From assembly GCA_012064415.1 (NCBI GenBank), contig SSNU01000275.1, positions 132,240 through 196,239 on the forward strand: a stretch of DNA of 64,000 bases, in the 5' to 3' direction. The notes beneath the pieces were generated by a model, which was not told the origin of the DNA, ran no database searches, and was given only the letters and a program-made list of their open reading frames with translations. The stretch comes from Gyrodactylus bullatarudis (taxonomy: Eukaryota; Platyhelminthes; Monogenea; Gyrodactylidea; Gyrodactylidae). A program made the position numbers and the translations under genes. How positions within the stretch are numbered: the stretch's first letter is position 1; each line of letters opens with the position of its first letter. This document shows, in pieces, positions 21,601 to 32,088 of the stretch.

Positions 21601-24600
21601 TTTTGATTTTAAACTCTATCAAGTCTTTTTAGAAATTAATCCAGCCTTAGTTAAAATATACGAAAAAAATTTAAATATTGTAATATTTAAAAATTAAATA
21701 AGAGGAAGTGCAGGCATTTAAAAAGTGAAATTGTATGTTGACTCATTGCATAATGTTTAAAATTAATAAAGGCTTGATTCTTTTGTATAACTTAGTTACA
21801 AGTTGAATAGGTCAAAAAATGCAATATACTTATACCTCTCCCTCCCATTCAATACTGGAATATAGGTATGAAAACTGTAACTGATTTAGACCATTACCCA
21901 TCCTAATTAATGAATTTCCAAGCAGTAAAAATGATCGAAAAATAGGAATTAGACTTTCGCTCGTGAATGGAGTATTTTCAAAAATCTTTACGACCATTTT
22001 TGGTCTTCTCGTCTATTTTGATACTTTGATACCTTAAAATCATCCTGAATAGCAGTACATATGTTATTTCAAATCTAATCATTTTAATGTTTTTCTTGTA
22101 TGACTTAAGGTTAGCTGGTTGATATAAAGTTGGGATTTGAATCATGTCAAACATACTATAGAATTGTTCTAGCCAAACAGTTGAACAACTAATATAAAGA
22201 GGGATAAACTTTATTTGAGTAAAAATCCAACTTTTCTATCCGTTCACAGCTCTGTATGTGATATTATTTTTCATCTTAGATGTCAAACCATCCAACATGC
22301 TGCTAAGTCAGAGTGGAGACATAAAGCTCTGTGATTTTGGGATCAGTGGAAATCTTAAAGATTCCATTGCCCAGTCTCATCGTAACGGCTGCTTTGGATA
22401 CATGTCCCCGGAGCGCTTCTCAAAGTCTTCATACGATTCACGTGCTGATATTTGGTCCCTTGGAATAAGCCTTGTGGAAATGGCTACAGGAAAATTTCCT
22501 TATGCTGATAGTAAAAATGCTTTTGAAATTATCTCCAAGATTATATCAGATCAATCGCCGAGTCTTTCCACTGTCACATCGACTATGAAATTCTCACAAG
22601 ACTTTGATGACTTTATAAACAAATGGTAAGTTTTTCATTCAGAAAAAAACTCTTTCCAACTTAAATTGAGATTCCCCATTAGCTTCAGAAGTCAAGCTGG
22701 GAATTTTTGATTTTTCCAAAAAATAGAAATATTTTTTTCTCGATTTCAAAATATTGAAAATTTATCTATTTTCAGTCAACTTGAAGATTTTGGAAATTTA
22801 TGAATATTTTTCTTATATTAGAAAGGCGATGCCTGTCATTATGAATAAATAGGTACTTTATTTCAGGCATACTCTTCAGTCTTTACATGCCAATATAAAT
22901 ACATTAACAGATTACAATAAGAGCAAAATACAATCTGATTGGTTGGCCTTTTATCATACTTGTGCAATACATCTAATTAAAGCTATTAGTTGACATGAAG
23001 ATGAGAATTTACTATTCTTACAAAAAATCCGATATTTTTCTCCGGATTCACAGAAAAAAATAATTTTTTGAATTCTAAAACGGAATGAACTAATAAGATG
23101 TGGATATTCGAAAAAATTTCGAGAAAAAATTCAATCTGACCAAAATTAGGCCATTTTTCGAACTTAAAAAATGTATCAAATTTCCACTTTTTAACATTTG
23201 AACCCAAAGCAGTTAAATGATGATATTTGGGATCAAGATTGAACGAAGAATTCGAATTCACCTGCAGAAGTTCTTTGAAACTCGTCATTACTGTGGGAAA
23301 TCGAACCTTTTGAGTTTTTCGATCATCACGAAGGCAAATTATCCAAAATCTGGAAGTTTAACTTTTTCTCGGAACAGTGATCTTCTCTATCTCTATGGCC
23401 AAATTCGAATTCTTCGTCTAATGTTGATCCCAAATATCAGTACTTAACTGCTTCGAATCATCGAAATCGATAAAAATTGTGGGTTCAAAAGTTGAAAAAG
23501 TGAAAATTTGATACATTTTCCGTATACATTGTGGGGAGTGTGTATAGACATACTTTTGACTCCCAATGGATACTAATATATGTGTTACCGTGAATTTTGA
23601 AACTTGGGAAGTATCGAAACTCCCCGGGGATTATCTTAAAAAGTTACTTTTGAAATCAACAAAAAAATTTGGAACCTTTCGAAATTTGGGCTGCAACTCA
23701 CAATTTAAAATGCATTCGAGTTTTTCCTATTGGATTTAAAAATATTTGAGATTTTTATAAAAATAATAAAGTCCCAATTTCATGCAGACTTTAGTTAACA
23801 CTCCTGATTGAGCCTAACTATTAAATTCTTTTGGTATCCAATGTATGTGAAGCACTTGACGAGTTATAGATTTTTAAATTTCTTCCGGCAGACGAAAAAA
23901 ATTTGCAGACTAATTAAATTTTTTCATGACATTTATCAAAAGATAATGACATTTTATTGCCTCAGCTTATTGATCATAGCCATACATTCCTCTGCAGGGC
24001 TTTACGCAGACTGATATTATATAAGGAAGTAGGTTATAAATAATCACATACAGATTTCTTCTTCTCTCTCTCGGCTATAGAAAAAGAATTTAAAAATAAA
24101 TGGTTAAGCGTTATAAAGTATTAACAAACGATTGCTTGCTGTATTCCTTTTTGAAATTGACTACCAATTTATAGAACTTTACAGAATAGTTGGGGAAGAC
24201 AATATAACCTATTGAATTGTCTAAAATTCAGTTGAAACTAAATTTTTTAGGTTGAAACACAATATTATGTCTACTTCCAAGTAATGACAAGAGTATTTTG
24301 ATATAATTCAGGGGTAGAGAGAAAAGAGGGTTAATTTTTCACATGTATATTTTTCACAGGTACTACTGATCTTCTTTTTCATAAGAAATCAATCCAATAA
24401 CCCTATTACTATTAACTAGAATTTCGTAAGCCTAGGGCCAATGCCCATAGGAACTGATAAATCTTTTATTTGACTCGAATATTATTATTATTATAGTTTT
24501 TGGACCAACCAGAGCACTTGATTTTCATTTGTATTTTATCAGTCGGATTTTTATCGTATGAATCGGTACATTTTGTTCGGGATCCTATTCTCAATAAGAC

Positions 24601-27600
24601 AAAATAATAGTTTCATCATGCATTAGAAGTTATATATACCAAAGAATATACAGTTTTTTAGGTAGTCACTTTAAAAAGTCGCAAGGCTTTTTTTGCTACT
24701 TTTTGAAATTCGATTTTGCCAAAAAATTGCCATTTTCAGTATAAAAATGCTATATTTTCTAGTGATAACTAGAGCAGAAATTTTTCTATTTCGGATTTAA
24801 TGAGTAGAATTTCATTTTTTCATCCCTGATTAGAAAGGTAATTTATTAACCTATAAAATTATGTATAATTCATAAAGATAGCATTTAACTGATGCTAGCC
24901 AAAGTTACTTGAAGAAGGGTGGTTTTTTGAAAATTTAGTCAAAAATTAAAAAAATATTTAGAACCCTATTTGCTGAGGCCTTAGGAAAAATAAAATAATT
25001 CATTATGAATTTCATTATAAAATTACGAATTTTCTAATTTGTGCGATGAAAAAGTTTGGGACTTGAAGGGTTAAATCCAATTACCAATTAACCACATTTT
25101 CTCATCTTTTGAACTCAGAGACTTTCGACCTTTAGAAAAGGTTTTAGAAATTTGAAATGGTGATTATCAGATGGTCAAGATTTTCCTGGAGAGATATGAG
25201 AATCTCGGATATTTGGTACCCGAATATTCTAAAACGCTTAATCGAATTTTCAAAATTGATTCAAGTATTTTGAAAGTTCTCTGATCGCCCAGTTATAATC
25301 ATCAATGTACTTGTATTGGCATGTATATTGGCACAATCTATTTTTTACAAATTATTTATTTTATTTCAGTCTAGTCAAGGACTACAAGAGTCGAGCAAAA
25401 TATTCAGAATTGAAAGAGACTAACTTTTACTTAACCCATGACTGCCTACCATATTCGATAGAATTCTGGATGAAGGGTCTCAATATTGACTTTACCCAAC
25501 TATCAATTGACTCAACATCCAAGAGTACACGACAAGTCTCTGATGATAGTGAAGAACTTCCAACACCGAAAATACCAGAGGAGCTCATTTTTAGACAACA
25601 ACCACGACACCTTTTGAACTTGATCAACAAAAGGGTAACTAATGAAAGTGAAAAGCTTTGCAGAAATACCCAGACACTGGATAACGTTGAGAAATCCAAT
25701 CCTGATAAGAAATCATTGGATTTTTTAATTCTTCCTCATCATAATTTCAATCAGCTCTCATCCCGATTCATTTCACCATCAGGTTCTCAGCCTAGCTCTG
25801 GCTATGGATCAGCTGGCTCAGACAATTCACCTGGCACTATTTCAACAGCTATTCGTAAGTTTATCATCTCTCATTATATTGTATTGCATTAATTTGTGTT
25901 GAAGCATGTGTCGAAAATGCTTCGCCATTTCGTCATTTAGTTTTAAACATCCAGAATTTTTCAAATCGCCGCTCAATTCTCATTGAATTTTTACTATGCA
26001 ATCACTAAAATCCGGCATATCTTGGGCTTTTTAATGAATTTTGCAGGTTTTATCTTCAAAAGTAGTAATACATTATCATTAAGAGGACCTTCATGGTGAA
26101 TTTCGTTGTTTTAATCATGTCCGTGGGTTATTGTGGGAAAATGGGCAATGACATAGTTTCAAAGACCATTCCAATCCAAAAAACATATGTTTATGTCAGC
26201 AGGAGAGTTCTGAATAGAGATTTTTTACACTTTTATTCTATCCGTAGTCATTTACATTACTCTTTTCATTCAAGGTTTATTTTCCAAAAATAATTTCTCT
26301 AAAAATAGTATGGGTTTGATCCCATTACTTATCTGTTCTTTGAATTTAATTAATGAGTTTATTTTTGGACAACAGTTTATTGCTTTACATTATATCTCAA
26401 TAATATGTTTATTATCTTTTAGTGTAAATTATTTTCAAGTTTTTAGTCTCTGATAGTTTATCGTAGACATCAAAACATTATCAGATTTCTTTATCTGGTA
26501 GAGTTCTGGCGGTTGCATATTCAGATTCTATTCTTTTCGTTTACATTTTCCTCTTAATCTCTTAACTCGAATTTAAATTGCATTGAGTATATACGTATTA
26601 CGTTAGAGATTATTGCAACTTTTCAGTTCAATGAAATTCATTAGAAATCAGAATATTCCTCTTTAATGATTTTTACGAGAAAAATTATTACAATTAAACC
26701 TAACGCTTTTTCAGATGATTTTATGAATGAATATTGTATTTCCAAACATTCTCTGTTAAATATCTAATTGCAATTTGTTTGTTTTATAAGTTTACAATTT
26801 TCCAATTCATCAGAAATTATAACTCTTGTAAATAACTTAGTCCCGATCATGTTTCAAGTGAAATCTTTAAAACTCAGTTTTCTTTATTGTCTTATAAGAT
26901 AATTATCAAAATTTAATACCTTTATAATACAAACATATCCACTGATCTATTTGATCAAATGATTATAGGGGTAGAAAGAACTTTATTCTCTCACTGTAAT
27001 AATACTTATCTAATAGTACTCAATATGTCTGATATACTATACCCTTTTCAGTTCTATATGTGAACTTTGTGCATTTCAATAAGGAATAGTAAACTAAAAA
27101 GTATTCATTAATTGGTGCATTTGAAAAGAGATTTGTTTTTTTTGTTAGAATGGATTCCTTATATTTAAAAGTCAATAAAAATATTTTAACAATAAAATTG
27201 CCGACCTTTATCAAGAATATTTCCGTTAGTGAAAACTGGCGTATATTTGAGTGATAAACGTTATATTTCTCTGGGTCTCTTCGACTCTACCTCTCTAACA
27301 TTTAAATACCTTTACTATGCAGAAGATTTCATGGCTTCCATTGGTCCATTTCGTGGTTGTATTTCAGCCTTCATCATCATTCGATTCTAGTTCCAAGTAC
27401 TGCCCAAGCAACAGTTACGAGAAGCCAAAAATTGATCATCTAATTATGACCCAACCTGTAATTACAGACAAGAAAATTTGTGAGGAGAAAACGACGTAGA
27501 GACAGTGGACAGCAGAAAATTGATTAGTGTAGGAAAGCCAGAAATAATTAGTTATGAGCAGAGTTTTCCTGTTGACTCCCCCCTCCTCTAGTGAGGACTG

Positions 27601-30600
27601 AAATACAATCACGAAATGAACCAATAAAAGCCTTGAACTCTTCTGCAAAGTATTTAAATGTTACCGAGGTAGAGTCTGAAGAGACCCAGGGAAATAAAAC
27701 ATTTATCACTCAAGTAAAAATACTCTAGCTTTCTCTTATAATTATGAGTTTAGAACGATACAAAATTTTCTTGATGAAGTTCGGCTATTTTATCGTTTAA
27801 ATAAAAAAATAGTTATCTGAAACCATATATTTTAAGATCTGAATTAAGCATATATGATATATATTTTTGATTATCTATTTTGGTAAATTCTCTCAAAGTT
27901 TTTTACGATTGAAAGAAAAAGGAAAATATGGTCATTTTTCAAATTTCAATTTGTCGCAAAAATCCCATATTTTTGAACTTTTAGCTGAAAATTTTCGCAA
28001 TGAGGTGAAGCATAAGAACAGAATCAGCATATTTGATTTTATTGTCGAATTATGATCCCGCCTGAAGAACCACGAATTTAGGATTCGTTACCCGAAATCC
28101 CCTATACTCCAAAGCAACATTGGCGCAAAGTTTTGGACCAGGTGTTCACATTCTTAGATATAAAGTTGACGTGAAAATCTGATGGGGGCTCAAAAACGAA
28201 ACAGACACGTAAAGTACATAAATTTCTCGATTTATTGTCCAAAGAGTTATAACTTTATTACTAATTAAACCGACTATAGTTTTGGTGTTGAACTTTGTTT
28301 TTTGATCATTTCCACGACGTGAAAATCAATGAAATTCCGATTATAATTGATATATATCAAAGATCTGTCAAAAATTATGGGTCCATCTACACATTAAAAA
28401 AATATTATCATTTTGCTGACTAATGTCTTACATTTTGTAGGTAGAAAACGAAAATAGATTCTGGGTGAATATGAGCTCTTCATTTACGTTGGGTTCTCAT
28501 CAGACCCTACACCGACATGTATAATATACATTGTATATTTATACAGAATATTATTCAATGATAAGTGTAAAGTTCTTTTGGGCCAATCAGAGCATTTATT
28601 TGTAACCGGATGGAGGGGGTAGTTGGGTAGAATTCTGTCTGTTTCTATCTCTTTTTGAAATATGTTTCTATTCCTCTGGACCCCATGGAGATAGCTTTTT
28701 TTTCGACTCTTCCCTTTTGATTTTTGTTGCTTGGGTGAATTCGAAGCACATCTTTTCCGGGCCCGGTTTGAGGATCCTTTTGTCTCCAAGGGCTGGGAGT
28801 AGTACCTTTTCTTATATTGTGTTGCTAGGACATCATTGGCGAGTTGTTCCTCTGCTGATGCGGAGTTATCGTTGGTGTAGGGTCTGATGAGAACCCAACG
28901 AAAATAAAGAGCTCATATTCACCCAGAATCTATTTTCGTTTTCTACCTACAAAATGCAAAACATTAGTCAGCAAAATGATGATATATTTGCGGAAATCAG
29001 GAATCTCAAGCAGGACGAAAAAATTATTAGGCTTTCTTGTCTAATTCTAATCCTGAAAATCTTCTTTTGACCATTTCTGTCACTTTCAAATCGATAAAAA
29101 TTTTCAGTTCGTAAAAATGGGATGTTTTTGAAAATTTGTAATATGACCATTTTTTTAATTAAAAAGGATTTTTTTCTTCAAACGGTAAAATTAGGCATCA
29201 TTATCTGGATTCTAGAAAATCTTTAACCTATTCGAATTCTTCATGAAAAGATTGAGATTTCTGTAAAAATGATGCAGATTCCCAACTTTTTGTAGTTACT
29301 CATACTTTTGCTTAAAAGATACTTTGGTTCATTATTTGACGATTAATATCGTTTATTGATTTTTCTTCAAAGCTACAAAATGTTAAGAATGAACACGAAA
29401 AAACTTTGATCATACTCAATTGAAAACGCATAGCCAATTATTTTCTATCAAATAATCATCAAAAGACATCTTTATATAGTCTTATTACTAGGATGAATGA
29501 TTTTATAATTCAAAATCTTATGAGTAGGGCCTAAAAAAATAACGTTATAATAGGCAAAAAAAGAATATAAAAAGATTGAGATAAATGTTCAGAGACATTG
29601 GTTTTAAGCTGAGCTACCGATGACATGAGTGAATTAGAAATAAGAATATGCCAGATTATTTCACAAATAAAGATCTCTATTTCGGGCATACTCATCAGTG
29701 TGATACATGCCATATAAATACTGGTTTTACAAGAGAGAATAGAGATGATGTTATTGGTTGAAATTTCAACTCAAAATGTACAATTGGTTAATACCTGTTA
29801 CCAGGTAAGAAATGTTGAATTTATAATTTTGTACAGTTTCAAGTGACAAAGGTAATTATGATTATAGTTTTTAAAAAGTTTTTCAATAGTGTTAAAAATA
29901 ATAATGTATGATAATTGTCATTGATTATTGTGTTGCCGAGAAGAATTGGGTTATCTGCTGATTTGTTTCTACCTCTTCTCGTCTTCTCTTCCTTGGAGGG
30001 GGTTGGGATCCCATAGGATTTCTCTCCCTTGGCTTCGGAAGGCTCATTGGTTTGACGTGATTCTTTTGAATACAGAGGTTTGGCTTTTGTTCGTTTATTA
30101 GATAGGCTTCTGCTGCTTTCAAAATGTAACCGTTTTTCCCTGATGGTTTGTAAATTATTTCAAAGTTTTGAGGGGAAACTTGGGCATTACATGTTCTCAA
30201 GTGCTCTCTGATGGCAGTCTGACCCTTATAGAGGTGCTCATCAATCCTATCTTCAAGTCTTCTTGTCGTGCGTCCAATGTAAACTGAATCGCAAGGGCAT
30301 TTGAACTTATAGATCAAGTTGCTCTTTTTGGAGGCTTCCATTTCGTCTTTGGAGCAGTTAGTAAACAGCTTTTGTGTCTTGAAAATCGTTCTCAGGTTGT
30401 CACCTGGATACGTATCACTGAAAACTTGATTGATTTTCGTTTGGAAAGTTGCTGCTATCTTATCTCCTTTGTATGGCAAGCTCAAGATCACAGTCTCACC
30501 TTCCTGTTCTTTTGGTTTCCCTTTTGGCGTATAAAGCTTTGAAAGACGGTCGTTGATTAATTCAATTGGATAATCATTCGATAAGAAAATTCTGATCAGG

Positions 30601-32088
30601 TCTTCTAGTTCACTTTCCCATGCAGATTCCGATACAATTCTGCGGGTCCTCTTCGCTAGAGCTGTTATCAGGCCTCGTTTTACCTTCATGGGGATAAACG
30701 AGTTGAAATTCAGTAACTTTCTTGTGAATGTACTCTTTCTATGGATACCTCTAGTAATTGATCCGTCCTCGTTTCTTGATAGCTTCACATCCAGAAACGG
30801 TAAGATGTTCTCGTTCTCTCTTTCGGCTGTGAATTTTATTTGGTTATGTGCCTGATTAAAATCTGTTAACAGGTTTTCAAAGTTATGGTTATTATCAACA
30901 ATGATGAAGGTATCATCCATATAACGATAATAATGATCAAACTTATCAATTGTTGGTTTGAGGGTCGTCATCTCCAATTTCGCCAGGAACAAATCTGCTA
31001 GAAGTGGTCCAAGGGCATGCATGTATCACACTGATGAGGGTGCCCGAAATAGAGATCTTTATTTGTGAAATAATCTGGCATCTTCTTATTTCTAATTTAA
31101 AAAGGGATTTTTGATATTTTATGAATCTTTTACTCTGATGCATAGCCTACTACTTGAAGGTAAAGACACAAATTTGCATCAAATCATTTTTTAAATCCGA
31201 AATCAAAACTGCTCCAATGTTTGTAAGTGGTATATGAGAAAAAAATTACAGCCCGAAAAATCATTCAGATTGCTTAAAAACGTGAATTTAATCAATTATC
31301 GTAGTGAAATTCATTCTAAATTTTTTGGCGCATATTTAGAAATTTTAATTTTCAAATAAAATTTGTATATCAGAACAAAATTTAATTCTCTATCGAATGA
31401 GGATACCCGAAAAAGTTGTAAAATTTTTTACCCTAATCTTCACCTAAATAAGAAATCGAATCTGATGAAGATTTTTTGGAATCTAGACCATGAGGCCCAC
31501 CTTCACGATACAAAGAAAAAAATTTGAAAAAATTAATTTAAAGGAAATTATGGCATATTTATTTAAATATTATTTCAAATCTGGAAGTAGCACTACGACC
31601 TGAACTTCGGCTATTATTTTTCCACTGACTAGGGGGTTTAGTCCCAAGTACGATCGGTTGGTGCAAAAATATTTGTGACATCCACAAGGTTAAATCTTAT
31701 CCATTGTTTATAAAATCAGATAACAACGTCTCGTTAACTTTTTACATTTTCATATGATACATTTTATTTGATAATAGATGAAGGCCAGACAAAAGTCAAT
31801 CAACAAAAAGCCCAACAGCGAACACTCAAGATATTCAATGAAAAATTCTACACAGAACGAATTCTTCCATGGGAATCCCCTAGTCAAATGAGAAAGATTA
31901 GCAATCCCCTTGATTATGATGAGAAGTTTATGAAAAAGGGGTCAGGCGAGGAACACCAACGAAGTGCTTCCCTTGATAATAGACTTATGGGTAAAGTGTC
32001 ACCAGATTCATTGCATCCTCCAAAGGTTTTGCTGGGCTTTAAATCTCCACCACCGATACGGCTTAGAAATAAAAAAGTCTGCTTCTAA
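18640..32088 (+). CDS. MAP2K7: MAP kinase kinase 7 / hemipterous (JNK kinase)
   Basis: Dual-specificity kinase that phosphorylates JNK. Exons 18640-18745, 18774-19298, 22280-22625, 25370-25854 and 31778-32088 give 590 aa, in phase throughout. Seen: Gly-rich loop MGSGTCSVVFKV (93-), Lys in AVKQM (about 117), the MKK7-type KRILMDLDVIIKSHDC, HRD catalytic Asp (about 211), VKPSN, DFG (229-231), activation segment DSIAQS, PERF, and the helix-rich C-lobe to KDYKSRAKYSEL. After the kinase domain come Ser-rich tails ending RERI-like TERILPWESP and RNKKVCF. An N-terminal PKRPNE-LTLRN segment resembles the JNK-docking region. Intron 1 is 28 bp; introns 2, 3 and 4 are 2981, 2744 and 5923 bp and packed with mobile DNA. 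The activation loop has Ser/Ser where MKK7 normally has Ser/Thr. Confidence 0.93.
20507..20769. mobile_element. TTAA-flanked piggyBac-type MITE (263 bp)
   Basis: Begins TTAA CCCTTCA and ends TGAAGGG TTAA. The right end read outward is CCCTTCATGTCCCAAATTA. Related copies are at 24830-25075 (truncated) and 36012-36408. No coding capacity. Lies in MKK7 intron 2. Confidence 0.75.
21139..21855. mobile_element. Terminal-inverted-repeat element with small internal frame
   Basis: Arms at about 21139-21233 and 21766-21855 are near-exact reverse complements (shared AACTTAGTTACA and GGTCAAAAAATGCAATATAC). Between them is an 88-codon frame at 21306-21572 preceded by TTCCAG. I do not recognise its product. 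It lies in MKK7 intron 2 and may be a non-autonomous DNA transposon carrying a captured exon. Confidence 0.7.
22990..23520. mobile_element. Palindromic MITE, family A, degraded copy
   Basis: The left part opens TTGACATGAAGATGAGAATT and the whole copy matches pieces of the cleaner palindrome at 52210-52919. The arms fold back on themselves. The right end has diverged. Lies in MKK7 intron 3. Confidence 0.7.
24830..25075. mobile_element. Truncated piggyBac-type MITE
   Basis: The right end GGGACTTGAAGGG TTAA and internal blocks (ATTCATAAAGATAGC, CCAAAGTTACTTGAA) match the elements at 20507-20769 and 36012-36408. The left TTAA end is missing. Confidence 0.6.
27250..27712. mobile_element. Inverted-repeat element with hammerhead-like ends
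   Basis: Arms at 27250-27368 and 27598-27712 are inverted copies, each with a hammerhead-like core pointing outward. The right copy is the intact one. The 230 bp centre shows no coding sign; the frames in the arms are mirror by-products. It resembles inverted PLE terminal repeats or a retrozyme-type unit. In MKK7 intron 4. Confidence 0.65.
27672..27711 (+). ncRNA. Hammerhead ribozyme candidate, type I
   Basis: Stem I GAGU (27672-27675) pairs with ACUC (27708-27711). Core CUGAAGA is 27676-27682 and GAA 27691-27693. Stem III is AUAAA/UUUAU with an ACA loop (27694-27706), and the cleavage base C is 27707. Stem II (27683-27690, GACCCAGG) is weak and its first pair is G-G, so activity is doubtful. 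Confidence 0.5.
27848..28050. repeat. Fragment of palindromic MITE, family B/C
   Basis: Carries the shared blocks AAATATGGTCATTTTTCAAAT and AAAATCCCAT...TTTTTGAACTTTTAGCTGAAAATTTT seen in the complete palindromes at 54404-55122 and 60880-61130. One arm only. Confidence 0.5.
28412..28975. mobile_element. PLE end fragment with inverted terminal repeats
   Basis: Arms 28412-28515 and about 28872-28975 are inverted copies with CTGATGAGAACCC hammerhead-like cores. The centre, read on the minus strand, codes for a short basic stretch followed by a region like the tail that follows the GIY-YIG domain of the PLE at 29640-31095. It is probably a terminal remnant of a related PLE. Confidence 0.55.
28880..28924 (+). 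ncRNA. Hammerhead-like motif, weakened
   Basis: Stem I GGGU/ACCC (28880-28883, 28921-28924), core CUGAUGA (28884-28890), GAA (28900-28902), stem III AAUA/UAUU and cleavage base C (28920). Stem II (GAACCCAAC) has only its first G-C pair. The mirror copy at about 28465-28509 (-) has GAA changed to GUA. Confidence 0.4.
28985..29290. repeat. Fragment of palindromic MITE, family C
   Basis: Contains CACTTTCAAATCGATAAAAA, the TTTTTTTCTTCAAACGGTA block and TTTCTGTAAAAATGATGCAG, matching the right half of the palindrome at 54404-55122. Confidence 0.5.
29661..29703 (-). ncRNA. Hammerhead ribozyme copy at the PLE 3' end, stem II damaged
   Basis: Reverse-complement twin of 31026-31068. Stem I UCACA/UGUGA, core CUGAUGA, GAA and stem III are intact. 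Stem II is GUAUGCCC, where only the first G-C pair holds. Confidence 0.5.
29925..31022 (-). CDS. PLE polyprotein fragment: reverse transcriptase C-half plus GIY-YIG endonuclease
   Basis: Open frame of 365 codons. Opens in RT motif region ALGPLLADLFLAKLE (normally preceded by G-x-P), then the catalytic box YRYMDDTF at residues 32-39 and FLDVKLSR thumb-side motif. After a linker comes a GIY-YIG domain, LIYKFKCPCDSVYIGRTTRR, ending NEQKPNLC, then a basic tail (PPRKRRREE). RT followed by GIY-YIG defines endonuclease-bearing PLEs. The N-terminal RT motifs are missing, so it is not autonomous. The first Met is internal; a stop lies just upstream. Confidence 0.9.
   Translation of the reverse strand: MHALGPLLADLFLAKLEMTTLKPTIDKFDHYYRYMDDTFIIVDNNHNFENLLTDFNQAHNQIKFTAERENENILPFLDVKLSRNEDGSITRGIHRKSTFTRKLLNFNSFIPMKVKRGLITALAKRTRRIVSESAWESELEDLIRIFLSNDYPIELINDRLSKLYTPKGKPKEQEGETVILSLPYKGDKIAATFQTKINQVFSDTYPGDNLRTIFKTQKLFTNCSKDEMEASKKSNLIYKFKCPCDSVYIGRTTRRLEDRIDEHLYKGQTAIREHLRTCNAQVSPQNFEIIYKPSGKNGYILKAAEAYLINEQKPNLCIQKNHVKPMSLPKPRERNPMGSQPPPRKRRREEVETNQQITQFFSATQ
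31026..31068 (+). ncRNA. Hammerhead ribozyme, type I, complete core
   Basis: Stem I UCACA (31026-31030) pairs with UGUGA (31064-31068). Core CUGAUGA is 31031-31037. Stem II is GGG-UG-CCC (31038-31045) and GAA is 31046-31048. Stem III is AUAGA/UUUAU with a GAUC loop (31049-31062), and the cleavage base is U at 31063. Every invariant hammerhead base is present. It points away from the PLE and is its inverted terminal copy. Confidence 0.75.
31100..31570. repeat. Decayed repeat DNA
   Basis: Scraps resembling the palindromic MITEs (GAAATCGAATCTGATGAAGATTTTTTGGAATC-type blocks, split by changes) just after the PLE. A similar block recurs at 33080-33180. Confidence 0.4.

Larger units (their letters stand above)
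29640..31095 (-). mobile_element. Penelope-like retroelement, 5'-truncated, with inverted terminal repeats
   Basis: On the minus strand it codes for the C-terminal half of a PLE polyprotein (29925-31022). About 80 bp at 29632-29713 recur inverted at 31017-31100, each with a hammerhead core. Inverted terminal repeats and hammerheads are known features of PLEs. It lies antisense in MKK7 intron 4. The open frame across 365 codons suggests a young copy. Confidence 0.85.

Noticed and set aside
27317..27648. Pair of similar 60-70 residue frames on opposite strands
   Set aside because: They are the two arms of one inverted repeat, not paralogous genes.
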